The notes under the pieces are model-generated. The model saw nothing but the letters and a program-made list of their open reading frames with translations, did not search any database and was not told where the DNA came from. A program made the position numbers and the translations under genes. Below, piece after piece: positions 32,812 to 41,740 of a DNA stretch of 64,000 nt. Each line of letters opens with the position of its first letter. Within the stretch, counting starts at the first letter, position 1. This DNA comes from Rhynchopus euleeides (taxonomy: Eukaryota; Euglenozoa; Diplonemea; Diplonemida; Diplonemidae). The DNA lies in the NCBI GenBank assembly GCA_963210315.1, contig OY723258.1, forward strand, positions 1,240,001 through 1,304,000, given 5' to 3'.

Positions 32812-35800
32812 CATGGATGTATTCAGATCTTAATAAGAGAGGAATTTTTTTCGCCAAATCTACCTCCTCCTCCTCTTAGATTAAGACCTTAGTCCATAAA
32901 CGGCCCAAAAAAGCCCAACATCTGAATCCCCTTAATTAAGGTCTTAAACCTCTTAGTGTAACCTCTTTAAGGTCTTACACTCAGAGGTTAAGACCTTAGT
33001 TCGATCTTCAGCAATATTACGTTGACAGCGGGTGAACCCAGCAGGTTCCTGCACACACCCGCCCCCCGCGCCCCCACCACACGCACGTTCGTGCCCCCCC
33101 CCCCCCCCCCCACCACACACTCAGTTGACTCCAACACTCACATCCCCCACGAGGACTCTTATTTGCGTGGCAGCAAGTGGCAACATAGTGTGAGAGAAAT
33201 GCCACACTGCAAAAGTACGCTTGAGTCACAGAGCGGCAGCAGAATACAGGTTGGAGTTTTGCCGCTCAGCGGATCATCTCACGCGGTGTACGCGTGTGCA
33301 TTGATGGCAGAGACTGCCTCTTCGAAAGAAGCCAGCACATTCTTCGGGATGGTGGTGGGCTGGAGAATGTCGTCCTCCCACTCGACGACTTTCGGCCCAG
33401 TCGCAGCAGGATAGCCCTTCCGCAGGGTCCGGTCGAACTGGTTGGGTAGGTCCTGGTTGCAGGCATGGAAGAGGATTCGGGCCCGAGTTGATGCGTGCGC
33501 TGCCATGCGGGACGGGGGGAGCACACGGCGCGCGATAGAAAACACGCTGTCACACCCCAGAGTCGATGCAGTCACCGCCAGCAGATCAAGGCACAGAGTA
33601 CGCAGCGCGCACTCCCCGTAGTTCAGCCAGAAGGAGTCCACATCGCCCTTCATGCCCTCCTTCTTGGAGTGATCCACATACTCTACCCACGCCGCCTCCT
33701 CGACTTCACGGAACGCCGGAATCCAGGCAGTGATATCCTGGAAGGACATCAGGTTGTCAGTGTTCCCCATGATCTTGACAGCACGTGGGTTCACGTGTCT
33801 CATCGCCTTCCAGTAGTAGTACGACCCCTCCGACTTGTTCCCCCACCACCGCACCTTCAGCTCCTCTGAGAGGACAGCTGCGACTGGGGACTTGGCATCC
33901 AGCAGGTCTTCCAGGGACTTCTTTTCCCGCTCGAGAAATTCTTTCTCTTTTTCCGTCTTGGCGTACGCGATGTTGTCAAGGTCCTGAATCTTCCCCTCCA
34001 TGTCACCCCAAACAGAGTGGCTGTGCGACTTCTTCGAGGGGGTGGTGTAGGAAGCCAGCAGCTCCATGATCGGCGAATTTGCCCGCTCCATCTCCAGCAA
34101 CTCCTTCTCCAGCCGTGTGACCCCCAGATCCTTGAGCAGCTGGCCCAGCTTCCCCATGCTGGGTGTCGTACTGCCCTGTTGGAGCTCGGTGCTCACGAAC
34201 ACGAACAGCGCCTTCATGCGCTGGCGCACGTGGGTGTACACTTCGATGCGAGACGAGTACCGAGTATCACCTGGGAGGGGGCACTTCACAGCCGGCACCT
34301 TCTCCTTTGTGTTGTTCTTTTTTGCAGCGTCGAGAACAGCATGCGCTGCTGGAAGGATATCCTTGAGGGTGGTAGCGGTGGAGACTGCCTCGTTCGGCTG
34401 GCGGAGGGCTGCACGGATCTTCCCGGCGCACGATTCGAAGAGATCGGCTTCCTCCTGCGGCGTGCAGTCCTCCCTGAGTTCTTCGACTTCCCCGAGGATG
34501 GTCTCCAGCGATGACACAGCAACTCCGGAGAGACACTCCATCTGCACTTCGACCCACCGTCTGTGCCGATACTTGTTCTCATCCCCGCCCAGCAAGTTGT
34601 TGAGTAGGCGGGACACCTCGAAGGCGGCACACCCCGGGAACTTCTTCTCCAGGTTGGCCAGCATCCAGGTCTCGCAGACGTCGCCACAGTTGTTCACCAA
34701 GTGTGGGACGCACGACACGAAGGGGACACCGAATGCTTCGGCGAGTTCACGGCTTGCAGCTGCGTTGGACCCGCCCTTGTCGGATCTGATGAGGAAGGGG
34801 GGGGGCAAGCTGAGGCGCGTCAGCTCGCGCTTGATGTCCTGCGACAGCTCGACCCCGGTCTGGCTCCCCCTCCGCTCCTCCGGACGTATGAAGATCAGCG
34901 ATGCGGCGAATCCTACAGCGCTGAGGATGATGGCCGTCGCCTTCGTGTCGCCAATCCCACTGTTGTCATGCGACATGCAGTACCTCCCCCCCTTCAGCTT
35001 GGCCGTGATGACCTTCTCGCTGTCCTTCGTCAGCTCGTCGCCCAGCTTCTTCACCAGCGGAGCAACCTTCGGGGGGTCCTTGGGGATGCGTGTGCCTGCG
35101 AGGCAGGAGAGTACACCCTGCATCGCGCCCGCTGTGATCCCCGTGTAGAGCACCCCTTTCGCGATTTTGTCATGCAGAGCGGTTTCACTCGCTTCAAATG
35201 CAGTCACAATTGTGACCTGCCCCTCTTCCCCCTTCTTCTGCCTTGATTTCTTCCCCACGTGCTTGCTGCCGGTGAAGTGGTCCCCCAGGTCGCCTGCCTG
35301 GACATGGGGCATCCACAACACCTCGCAGATATCGCAGGAGGGGACCTCCTGAGCCGCTGCGTAAACGCTCGTCAGCTGCTTGGAATTCCTGTAGTGTGAT
35401 TTGATGTCGCCGACCTTCACGCAGACACAGTCGGTGTGCTTCTTCATCTCCCTGCGGAGAGCATCGCCCAGTACCTTCCTCTGGGAGGGGGCAGGTGGGG
35501 GGTCAGCAGGGGGTGCGGCCGGCGCGTCGTCACCAACGTCCTCCGCCGGGGGATCTGCCAGGGCCCCCAGGTCCTGCGCGAGCTGCCTCCTGGCAGCAGT
35601 CTTCGCCCCCGCCTTCTTGCCCCGCTTCTTTTTGGGCTTTTCCTCCTCCTCCGTGCCTCTTTCGCCAGCCAGGATGCGGGCCTTGGCAATGGCTGTGGCC
35701 AGCTGGGGCTTCGTGCCGGCCGCCTCCACCCCCTCCGCCTTCGCCAGGTCCACCAGAAACGACTTCGCCTTTTTCTGCAGCAACAGGGCTGCAGCATCTA

Positions 35801-36158
35801 CGGCAACAGTTTGTGCCTGTGACAGCTCCGCAGTAATAGAATCCTCATCGGAGTCAGCCGCTCTCTTTGCCATATTGCGGCTGCTTGTGTGTGCCAGGTG
35901 TGGAAGTGAGGAACGCGCATACATACAAGCATGCAAAAAAGCGAATGTTATTTGGACCGTGCAGGCTTTTGCAGGATTGGGGGTGGGATGAGAGATTCCT
36001 GGGCTGATACCATCCTAGTCCGTCGAGCCGAGGTCAGTTTCTGAGCAAAGATGTTCTGTAACCCCTTCCCAATAGGGAAACCCCTGCAGAAAAACTAAGG
36101 TCTTAGAATTAAGAGGTTAAAACGCGGAATCTCTTAATAAGGTCTGAATATATCCATG
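32812..36158 (-). mobile_element. Intact hAT element with 5-bp duplication
   Basis: Ends CATGGATGTATTCAGATC and the inverted GGTCTGAATATATCCATG, flanked by ACCCC (32807-32811, 36159-36163). AAGGTCTTA/TAAGACCTT motifs recur about six times near the left end and again near the right end, a likely subterminal binding array. It encodes one complete transposase, so it is a candidate autonomous element. Five-base duplications are known for some hAT groups. Confidence 0.82.
33279..35873 (-). CDS. hAT-family transposase with SAP-like and BED-like domains
   Basis: 864 residues, uninterrupted. Residues about 25-60 resemble a SAP DNA-binding helix pair (SFLVDLAKAEGVEAAGTKPQL). A Lys-rich nuclear signal (KPKKKRGKKAG) follows. 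A BED/C2H2-type finger lies near 180-210 (CDIC with a downstream HFTGSKH). Catalytic-core features include SHDNSGIGD, then RSDKGGSN, the CVPHLVNN (CxxH) motif and DTRYSS, the equivalent of the RW motif. The C-terminus has the hAT dimerisation signature (LGCDSVFSIARRVLPPSRM). The start at 35873 (MAKRAADSDED) precedes the domains and follows a likely AG acceptor; an upstream in-frame ATG at 35936 is possible. Confidence 0.85.
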   Translation of the reverse strand: MAKRAADSDEDSITAELSQAQTVAVDAAALLLQKKAKSFLVDLAKAEGVEAAGTKPQLATAIAKARILAGERGTEEEEKPKKKRGKKAGAKTAARRQLAQDLGALADPPAEDVGDDAPAAPPADPPPAPSQRKVLGDALRREMKKHTDCVCVKVGDIKSHYRNSKQLTSVYAAAQEVPSCDICEVLWMPHVQAGDLGDHFTGSKHVGKKSRQKKGEEGQVTIVTAFEASETALHDKIAKGVLYTGITAGAMQGVLSCLAGTRIPKDPPKVAPLVKKLGDELTKDSEKVITAKLKGGRYCMSHDNSGIGDTKATAIILSAVGFAASLIFIRPEERRGSQTGVELSQDIKRELTRLSLPPPFLIRSDKGGSNAAASRELAEAFGVPFVSCVPHLVNNCGDVCETWMLANLEKKFPGCAAFEVSRLLNNLLGGDENKYRHRRWVEVQMECLSGVAVSSLETILGEVEELREDCTPQEEADLFESCAGKIRAALRQPNEAVSTATTLKDILPAAHAVLDAAKKNNTKEKVPAVKCPLPGDTRYSSRIEVYTHVRQRMKALFVFVSTELQQGSTTPSMGKLGQLLKDLGVTRLEKELLEMERANSPIMELLASYTTPSKKSHSHSVWGDMEGKIQDLDNIAYAKTEKEKEFLEREKKSLEDLLDAKSPVAAVLSEELKVRWWGNKSEGSYYYWKAMRHVNPRAVKIMGNTDNLMSFQDITAWIPAFREVEEAAWVEYVDHSKKEGMKGDVDSFWLNYGECALRTLCLDLLAVTASTLGCDSVFSIARRVLPPSRMAAHASTRARILFHACNQDLPNQFDRTLRKGYPAATGPKVVEWEDDILQPTTIPKNVLASFEEAVSAINAHAYTA

Positions 36159-37567
36159 ACCCCTGACCTGATTTTTTGTGAGGGCCTGCAGAAAATCAGG
36201 TCAGCTGACCCGAAAAAACCCCCAAGCTCCACCCCTGTCATCCAGTACCCTGATCAGCCGCATGGCGAGCCCCTTGCAGTCATGGAGTGCTGGGGTGACG
36301 TAGCGGGCATTGGGAAGCACACCTGCCAAGAGGGAGGGGTAGCCAGCCTCTTTCATCTCAGAGAGAGTCAGGTGCGGGTATCGATGCACCTGTTGATACC
36401 AGCGTTCTTCTGGGATGTCGCACAGTGAGCATCGGTGCCCTCGCCCCCCGCATCGCCTCATTGTTGCCCACTGCTGATCTATACTCCCGCTAGCGGGAGT
36501 TGGACTCCCCCTAGTTGAGACTCCCGAAAAGGGTTAAACCCGGTAGTGGTACCCTACCCCCGCTGGAGTCCACCGTGCAAGGCCGGATCAGCCCACGGGT
36601 GGGTTTGAGGAAGAAATCTGGGGGGGCAAATTTTGCTGCGACTTCCGGTTTCACCCGGCCGAACTCCAGCATCTATCCAGACCCACGGTGCCAAGCCGTT
36701 CGCCCGTGTCGCGATCATTCGCGGCTTCAGGCTGCCCCCGACGACACGTTTGTATCCTGCACCTTGCCATACTTCGCCTCCACCTTGTATATGACGGAGA
36801 GCGCCCTCCTTCCGCATCGTTGCGACTTCCCTGACAGCGAACTTATCCATGTCAGGGAAGACATGGCGATGATTGCGTTGGCCACCTGGGTGCTGTGCTG
36901 GTGGAGCTCCTTGCTCAACACCGTTGCTAGGAGCCTTCTAATGGATCCCAGTGTCAGCACACTGCCCCCTTTTTTAACAGGGAAGGCCGTGCAAAAATCA
37001 TGCACAATGTTCGTCGCCTCCGCAGCCTCGGGACTCTCTGCGCTCTTCTTCTTCTTAATCGACTTTGCCGCCGGCTTCGCTGCCGGCTTCGTTGTCGTCT
37101 TCCCCATTTTTGTGAATCAGGTCTGCGAGCTGGGATGGGTGGAAACGTCCGTTTCGTTTGGTGTGGCTGTACTTCAGTGACGAGTGCCACATTGCATAGG
37201 TATCATGGGAAAAATGAGTGAAAATAGGTGAAAAGACTCCCGCTAGGGGGAGTCAGACTCCCCCTAGCGGGAGTATAGACTCCCGCTAGCGGGAGTCTAT
37301 ACTCCCGCTAGCGGGAGTTGGACTCCCCCTAGTTGAGACTCCCGAAAAGGGTTACCCTACCCCCGCTGGAGTCCACCGTGTGGGCACGGTGTGAGGCGCT
37401 GGGTTCCTTCCGCGGTTCCTCTCCCGCTCGCGCCATCCTCGGGTGCCGGAGGAAACCAAAAAATGGCTTTCGGTACCATGATTCGACGCTACCCCCTGAT
37501 ATGCCACGGCCGTCGAAGCGCAAGGGCTTGGTTACTATATACTAGCCGGGCACACGCTACATGGTCC

Positions 37568-37800
37568 ACAGGGGGGTCTGGGGGGCAGAGCCCCCCAGCC
37601 GCCGGAGGCCACGGTCGTGAACATCTGTTCATTGTGGCGACAGATTCTGTGTGAGTTGGCTGGGTCCTCCTGAGGCTACTGGAGTGGTTGGATTCCCTGA
37701 CCTGATGGGAATCGAATGACTTGAGTACGAGACATACACCACAGGGGGGTCTGGGGGGCGGAGCCCCCCAGCCGCCGGAGGCCACGGTAGTGAGCATCTG
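37568..37800 (+). repeat. Paired hairpin repeats
   Basis: Two copies (about 37568-37626 and 37742-37800), separated by a spacer with GATTCTGTGTGAGTTGGCTG and CCTCCTGAGG as in other pairs. The first copy has GCAGAG in place of GCGGAG in the loop region. Confidence 0.7.
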
Positions 37801-39771
37801 TTCCTGCAAAACCATACTCTTTGACCCTGGGGAATGGTGGGTGAATGAGGTGGTAGTGTGTGTTTCATCCCATCATTCCACCATCGATGGAATGATGGTG
37901 GAATGATGAAATATCTAGGGGGGGGAAACCCAGAATGAGTGGAATGATGAATGATGGTTAGCGACCAGCCTGGCACAAAAGACGCTGCTGCAGGGGAGGG
38001 GGAGCCGTGCAGCCGTCAGACTATGCGGTATGCTGAACAACGGAGTATACCCAGGTGCGCAGGCGGGACTGCCGCAACCACTGGATATGCCAACCATGGG
38101 ATCTGTGTGAATACAACACACAGATCCCATACCAGAACTGTGCCTGGAAATCAAAGGCACCGAGTGTGCTTTGGATGTGGGCTATGGCAGAAGTGTGGAG
38201 GACTTTGCCTGTCCGTGCGTAGCTGCCTGGACAGCCGAGTTGCACCCCCTCGTCCTTGTTGTACAGCTTGAACTTTGGCATTGTAGCCTTCAGTCTTTCA
38301 TACAACCGTAAGGGGCCGTCTTCGGCACACTGCTGATGTCTGATACCAGTCCATGCCCCTTCTTCATGGTCATCGGATGGCTCACTGCCGCTATCACTGT
38401 CACTGGCCCAAGAACATGTGCACACAAATTCTGACACAAGTGATTTTGCAAGTGGCATAGTGATCCTCTGTTGCTCGATATGCCTGCAGTTGATGCCCTA
38501 TGCCAGTCCGATAAGCGATTCTCCCGCATCGAGTCGAGATGCAACCGTTGCGTCTGAAGGTCTGAAGGGGCTGGAAACATGCCCCTCCTCTGTACCGATG
38601 GCCCCTTTGTTTCCAGTGATACTTTTCTACTGTCTCGCATGTCACACCGCAAACAAGGTGTTGTCACGTTCCACTTTTGACCCCACGTATAGTCGGGCAG
38701 CACGGTTGGCAACACCGCTGACTGGATCACTGCGAGACATGATGGTTTGCGATTCTGCCTTCTGCCCAGGGGGCTGAGGTACAGCTTTGTGGTACATTTT
38801 TCCGGAACACGACTAAACTGCTCAGAAGTGCTCAAACGTGCCCAAAACCGGGCGGAATTGTGTTTCTGGGGTCCCAGGGGTCATATTTGCCTCTGTCGGG
38901 TATGTTGTCCTCCTCAGCAAACCCACTTTAGGGCCGACGCCCTCGCTGGAGTGACGTCACTTCAGTCCCGCCGACTTACAAAACCGATTTTCACTTTTAC
39001 ATTTTACATTTTGTCAAGATCTTGGTCAAGACTTGAATTTTGCATTTTACATTTTGTCAAGATCTTGATGCACTTTTACATTTTTACATTTACAAAAAGA
39101 CAAGAAGAAGAAGATTCTAATTTCGGACATGACGTTACAAGTCTTGAAGATCTTTTTATAATGGTGATTTTTTTCCACCGTGAAAAAAGTTCCCTTTTTT
39201 TCACGGCGTTTTTTATTTTTTTTGTAAGTTCGGCGTAGCCAACTCAGGAAACTTTTCACCGTGCGGATCCTTGCGAACACTTCACACGCCCGGCAGGCTG
39301 GTGGGGTGTTCTGCGTTCGAAGAACACAAACTGTCGTTGCTACCTTCTCTCTTGAGATTCACTCGGTTGCATTAGTTTTCCACGGGCCCGACGGGGTGAG
39401 ATTTCCAAAATATTTTTTTTGGGGCCACGAGCGTTCCATAAGTATGAGGTACTTGTCAGGCGGAAATGCAGCGATAGGGGAAGTGCTAGGTGCTTGCCGT
39501 CACACACAGTCTTATGCGCCTGCCAATCACACACCAACACTTCCGCAGGCAAAATTTTCTGTGTGTGTCGCGCGATCAACGAAAAACTTTTTCTCGTTTA
39601 CCTTTCGTATTTCTTCACGAATGATCCTGCACGACTCCAGCTATATTTCTCAGGATTTTCCTTAGGAAACTTTTTCCGAGGGGGGGGTGGGGATGAGTCC
39701 TCCAGACACCCGCCCCGTTTCTGTTTCTTCCCGGCAGCCAAAAAACCGGTGTTCTTTCCACCCAAGACCCA

Positions 39772-39832
39772 GATGTTCACTACCGTGGCCTCCGGCGGCT
39801 GGGCTCCGCCCCCCAGACCCCCTGTGGCTTGT
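39772..39832 (-). repeat. Single hairpin repeat, minus orientation
   Basis: Reads AGATGTTCACTACCGTGGCC then CTCCGGCGGCTGGG and CTCCGCCCCCCAGACCCC; part of one G/C run of the stem is lost. Followed by the inverted spacer motif TTGTCACCAAGTCC. Confidence 0.65.
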
Positions 39833-40004
39833 GCCTGTCTTGTCACCAAGTCCTTACGCGTATGCCACTATGGCATGTCAAGAAGGGGTGTCGTTGGAAA
39901 AAACGGTCCCGAAATCCATTTTTTGCTTTCATCCGGCAGCTGATGCTGGCGGGATCACTGGCCACAGGAGAGATGAGCCGCGGACGCCGGATACCCCATC
40001 TAGC

Positions 40005-40217
40005 CACGGTTTGCCCCCGGGCGGGATCCCGGGCGGGCCCGGCCGGGTTCCGGGAAATCCCGGGATATCCCGGGGTCATCCAGTCCAAGCGACCTGAGAC
40101 TGAGAACCCCCTTGGTTCCCGGCCGGACCCGGCCGGGATTTCAAAAACCCGGTCCCGGGCCCGGAATTTCCGGGCCCGGCCGGGGTTTCCCGGGATCCTG
40201 CCGGGGGGCAAACCGTG
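40005..40217. mobile_element. 213-bp GC-rich foldback element
   Basis: Ends CACGGTTTGCCCCC and GGGGGGCAAACCGTG are inverted, with an exact 6-bp duplication TCTAGC (39999-40004, 40218-40223). The interior is a dense set of CCCGGG/CCGG palindromes. The CACGG start and 6-bp duplication match elements A and B, which could mobilise it (inference). Confidence 0.75.
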
Positions 40218-41740
40218 TCTAGCGAGTCGAACCAGTGGGAACTGTCAGGTGGCGCCGACCCTATAGGAGGTCATCAGGTATCGGTCGTACGCGCCTTACA
40301 GCACAATGAAAACAGGGCGGTTATTGCCGACATTTTGTTTGGCCGAGGATGGCGAGCTACCGGACCTGGGGCTGCCAGTGGTGGTCTCGATCGAGGAGGC
40401 CTTCACCATGCAGTTCCGGTTGCGGCAGTCGTGCCGAAACGAGCGACCATGAGTGACTTGTGACAGAATTTTCCAAGGCATTGCACTGCGTGAGGTTGTG
40501 GGACTGGCACAGGCAACTGCTGGGTCCGAAATCCAAGGCAAAAATCCTTAGAAAAAAGCAGGAATCACGGATGACGTACGAATCGTATTATCGTATCATA
40601 TCGTAAATACGATATGTATCGTATTTTTTAAGGCGATATCGCAATATATCGCAATATATCGTATTTATATCGTGTATAGTCAGCTTTGATATCGTATGCG
40701 ATATGCCCATATCGCACTATTACTACAGGCTTCTGAGGGAGGCAATGGGATGGCTAGGTGGCCACATGAGACAACACCACAAGGATGGGATACGGCTAAG
40801 TGGTGTTACGCCCCGTCGGGACCCTGCCTGGGAGGTGTGGTAGCACAGTGACAGCAAAGAGCAAGTGACGAAGGCGCAACGCCTCGACCAAGGGAGAGTG
40901 GGGCGGGGAGGACTTCAGCACGCTATTTGGTGGTGGGGCAGCGTCGTGCAAGAGCACGCGAAACAGCCTCTCTGCACACAGACGAGGCAAAACCTGCGAA
41001 GTAGGGCGGTGTAGCAGGTTAGAGCTGCCCTTCCAGCCGCAGACCGAGGTGAGGTCCACGAGGAGAGGCGAATGCCTAGAACAACACAACAACGACCCGA
41101 AGGGGCGGCACACAAAGCAACAAAGCAACAAACGCAAACTTGACCCACCCTCCACTCACGCTGTCACCGCTACCATCACCCCCCGTGGCTACACACCACT
41201 CATATCCCCCAGGACGTTTCGAAGAAACTCCGACTAGTCGTCCTAGCGGGCAGAGTGGAGAATAGCATTCACAGGGCCAGCCGCGGATGAGGCAAAGGGT
41301 GTGGGAAAGGGGACACTGGATTCAGCAATCACTCCTTCTGCAATCACGGGACCATGTGCGTCCTCCGTTCCCCACTGTGAGGGGGGTTTTGGCACTTTTT
41401 TTTCTGTTCCGATCATCTGCTCTCTAGGACAAAAGGGCCGTACGGGGGGGGGGGGGGATCTAGCATTCACAGGGCCCTAAGAGGGAAACACATGCCCAAC
41501 TCCGGCAAGCCGGAGGCGTCTGCACTTCACACGTAACGTGCATTGAGCTGTCGCACGACATTACCACATGACACACACAACACGAACAACAAGGACAAAC
41601 AAACCGCACACTGACCGGGGTAGAGCAGCTGTGGTCACTGGCAAAACGGTGCGGAAAACGGGGGGTAGTAAAACAAAATGAAGCACGCACTGGGAGGGGG
41701 GGGGGGGGTGAGATATGATGGCGCCCGTCCTGGGAGTCTG

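Larger units (their letters stand above)
32226..36237. mobile_element. hAT-type element W inserted in element V
   Basis: Ends CAGGGGTGGAGCTTG and CAAGCTCCACCCCTG with exact 8-bp duplication TCATCCAG (32218-32225, 36238-36245). It carries a pair of hairpin repeats (about 32416 and 32577). The intact hAT5 element at 32812-36158 is nested inside; without it and its 5-bp duplication W is about 660 bp and non-autonomous. Confidence 0.85.
30990..37380 (-). mobile_element. Element V with CACGGTGGACTCCAGCGG ends, twice interrupted
   Basis: The left end (30990-31146) and right end (37204-37380) are inverted relatives. Both start CACGGTGGACTCCAGCGG, both hold arrays of GACTCCCGCTAG/CTAGCGGGAGTC, and both end inward with a TTTTCACCTATTTTCA block and CCCATGATA. 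A third, partial end lies at 36481-36579. Without element W (32226-36245) the unit is about 2.4 kb. It contains minus-strand coding remnants. I could not find a target duplication, so membership of the two ends in one element is inferred. Confidence 0.5.
37381..39990. other. Repeat-rich stretch with hairpin repeats and broken frames
   Basis: 37400-37560 resembles 28330-28450. A pair of hairpin repeats sits near 37568 and 37742, one in minus orientation near 39772. A small inverted repeat GGAATGATG/CATCATTCC lies at about 37873-37960. Minus frames at 38021-38835 look weakly protein-like but are broken and unrecognised. 38990-39225 is rich in ACATTTTGTCAAGATCTTG-type palindromes and ends in the CACGGCGTTTTTT motif seen in element Y. 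Confidence 0.4.

Noticed and set aside
38021-38835. Minus-strand frames as a transposase gene
   Set aside because: Two overlapping broken frames without catalytic motifs or element ends; kept only as unassigned sequence.
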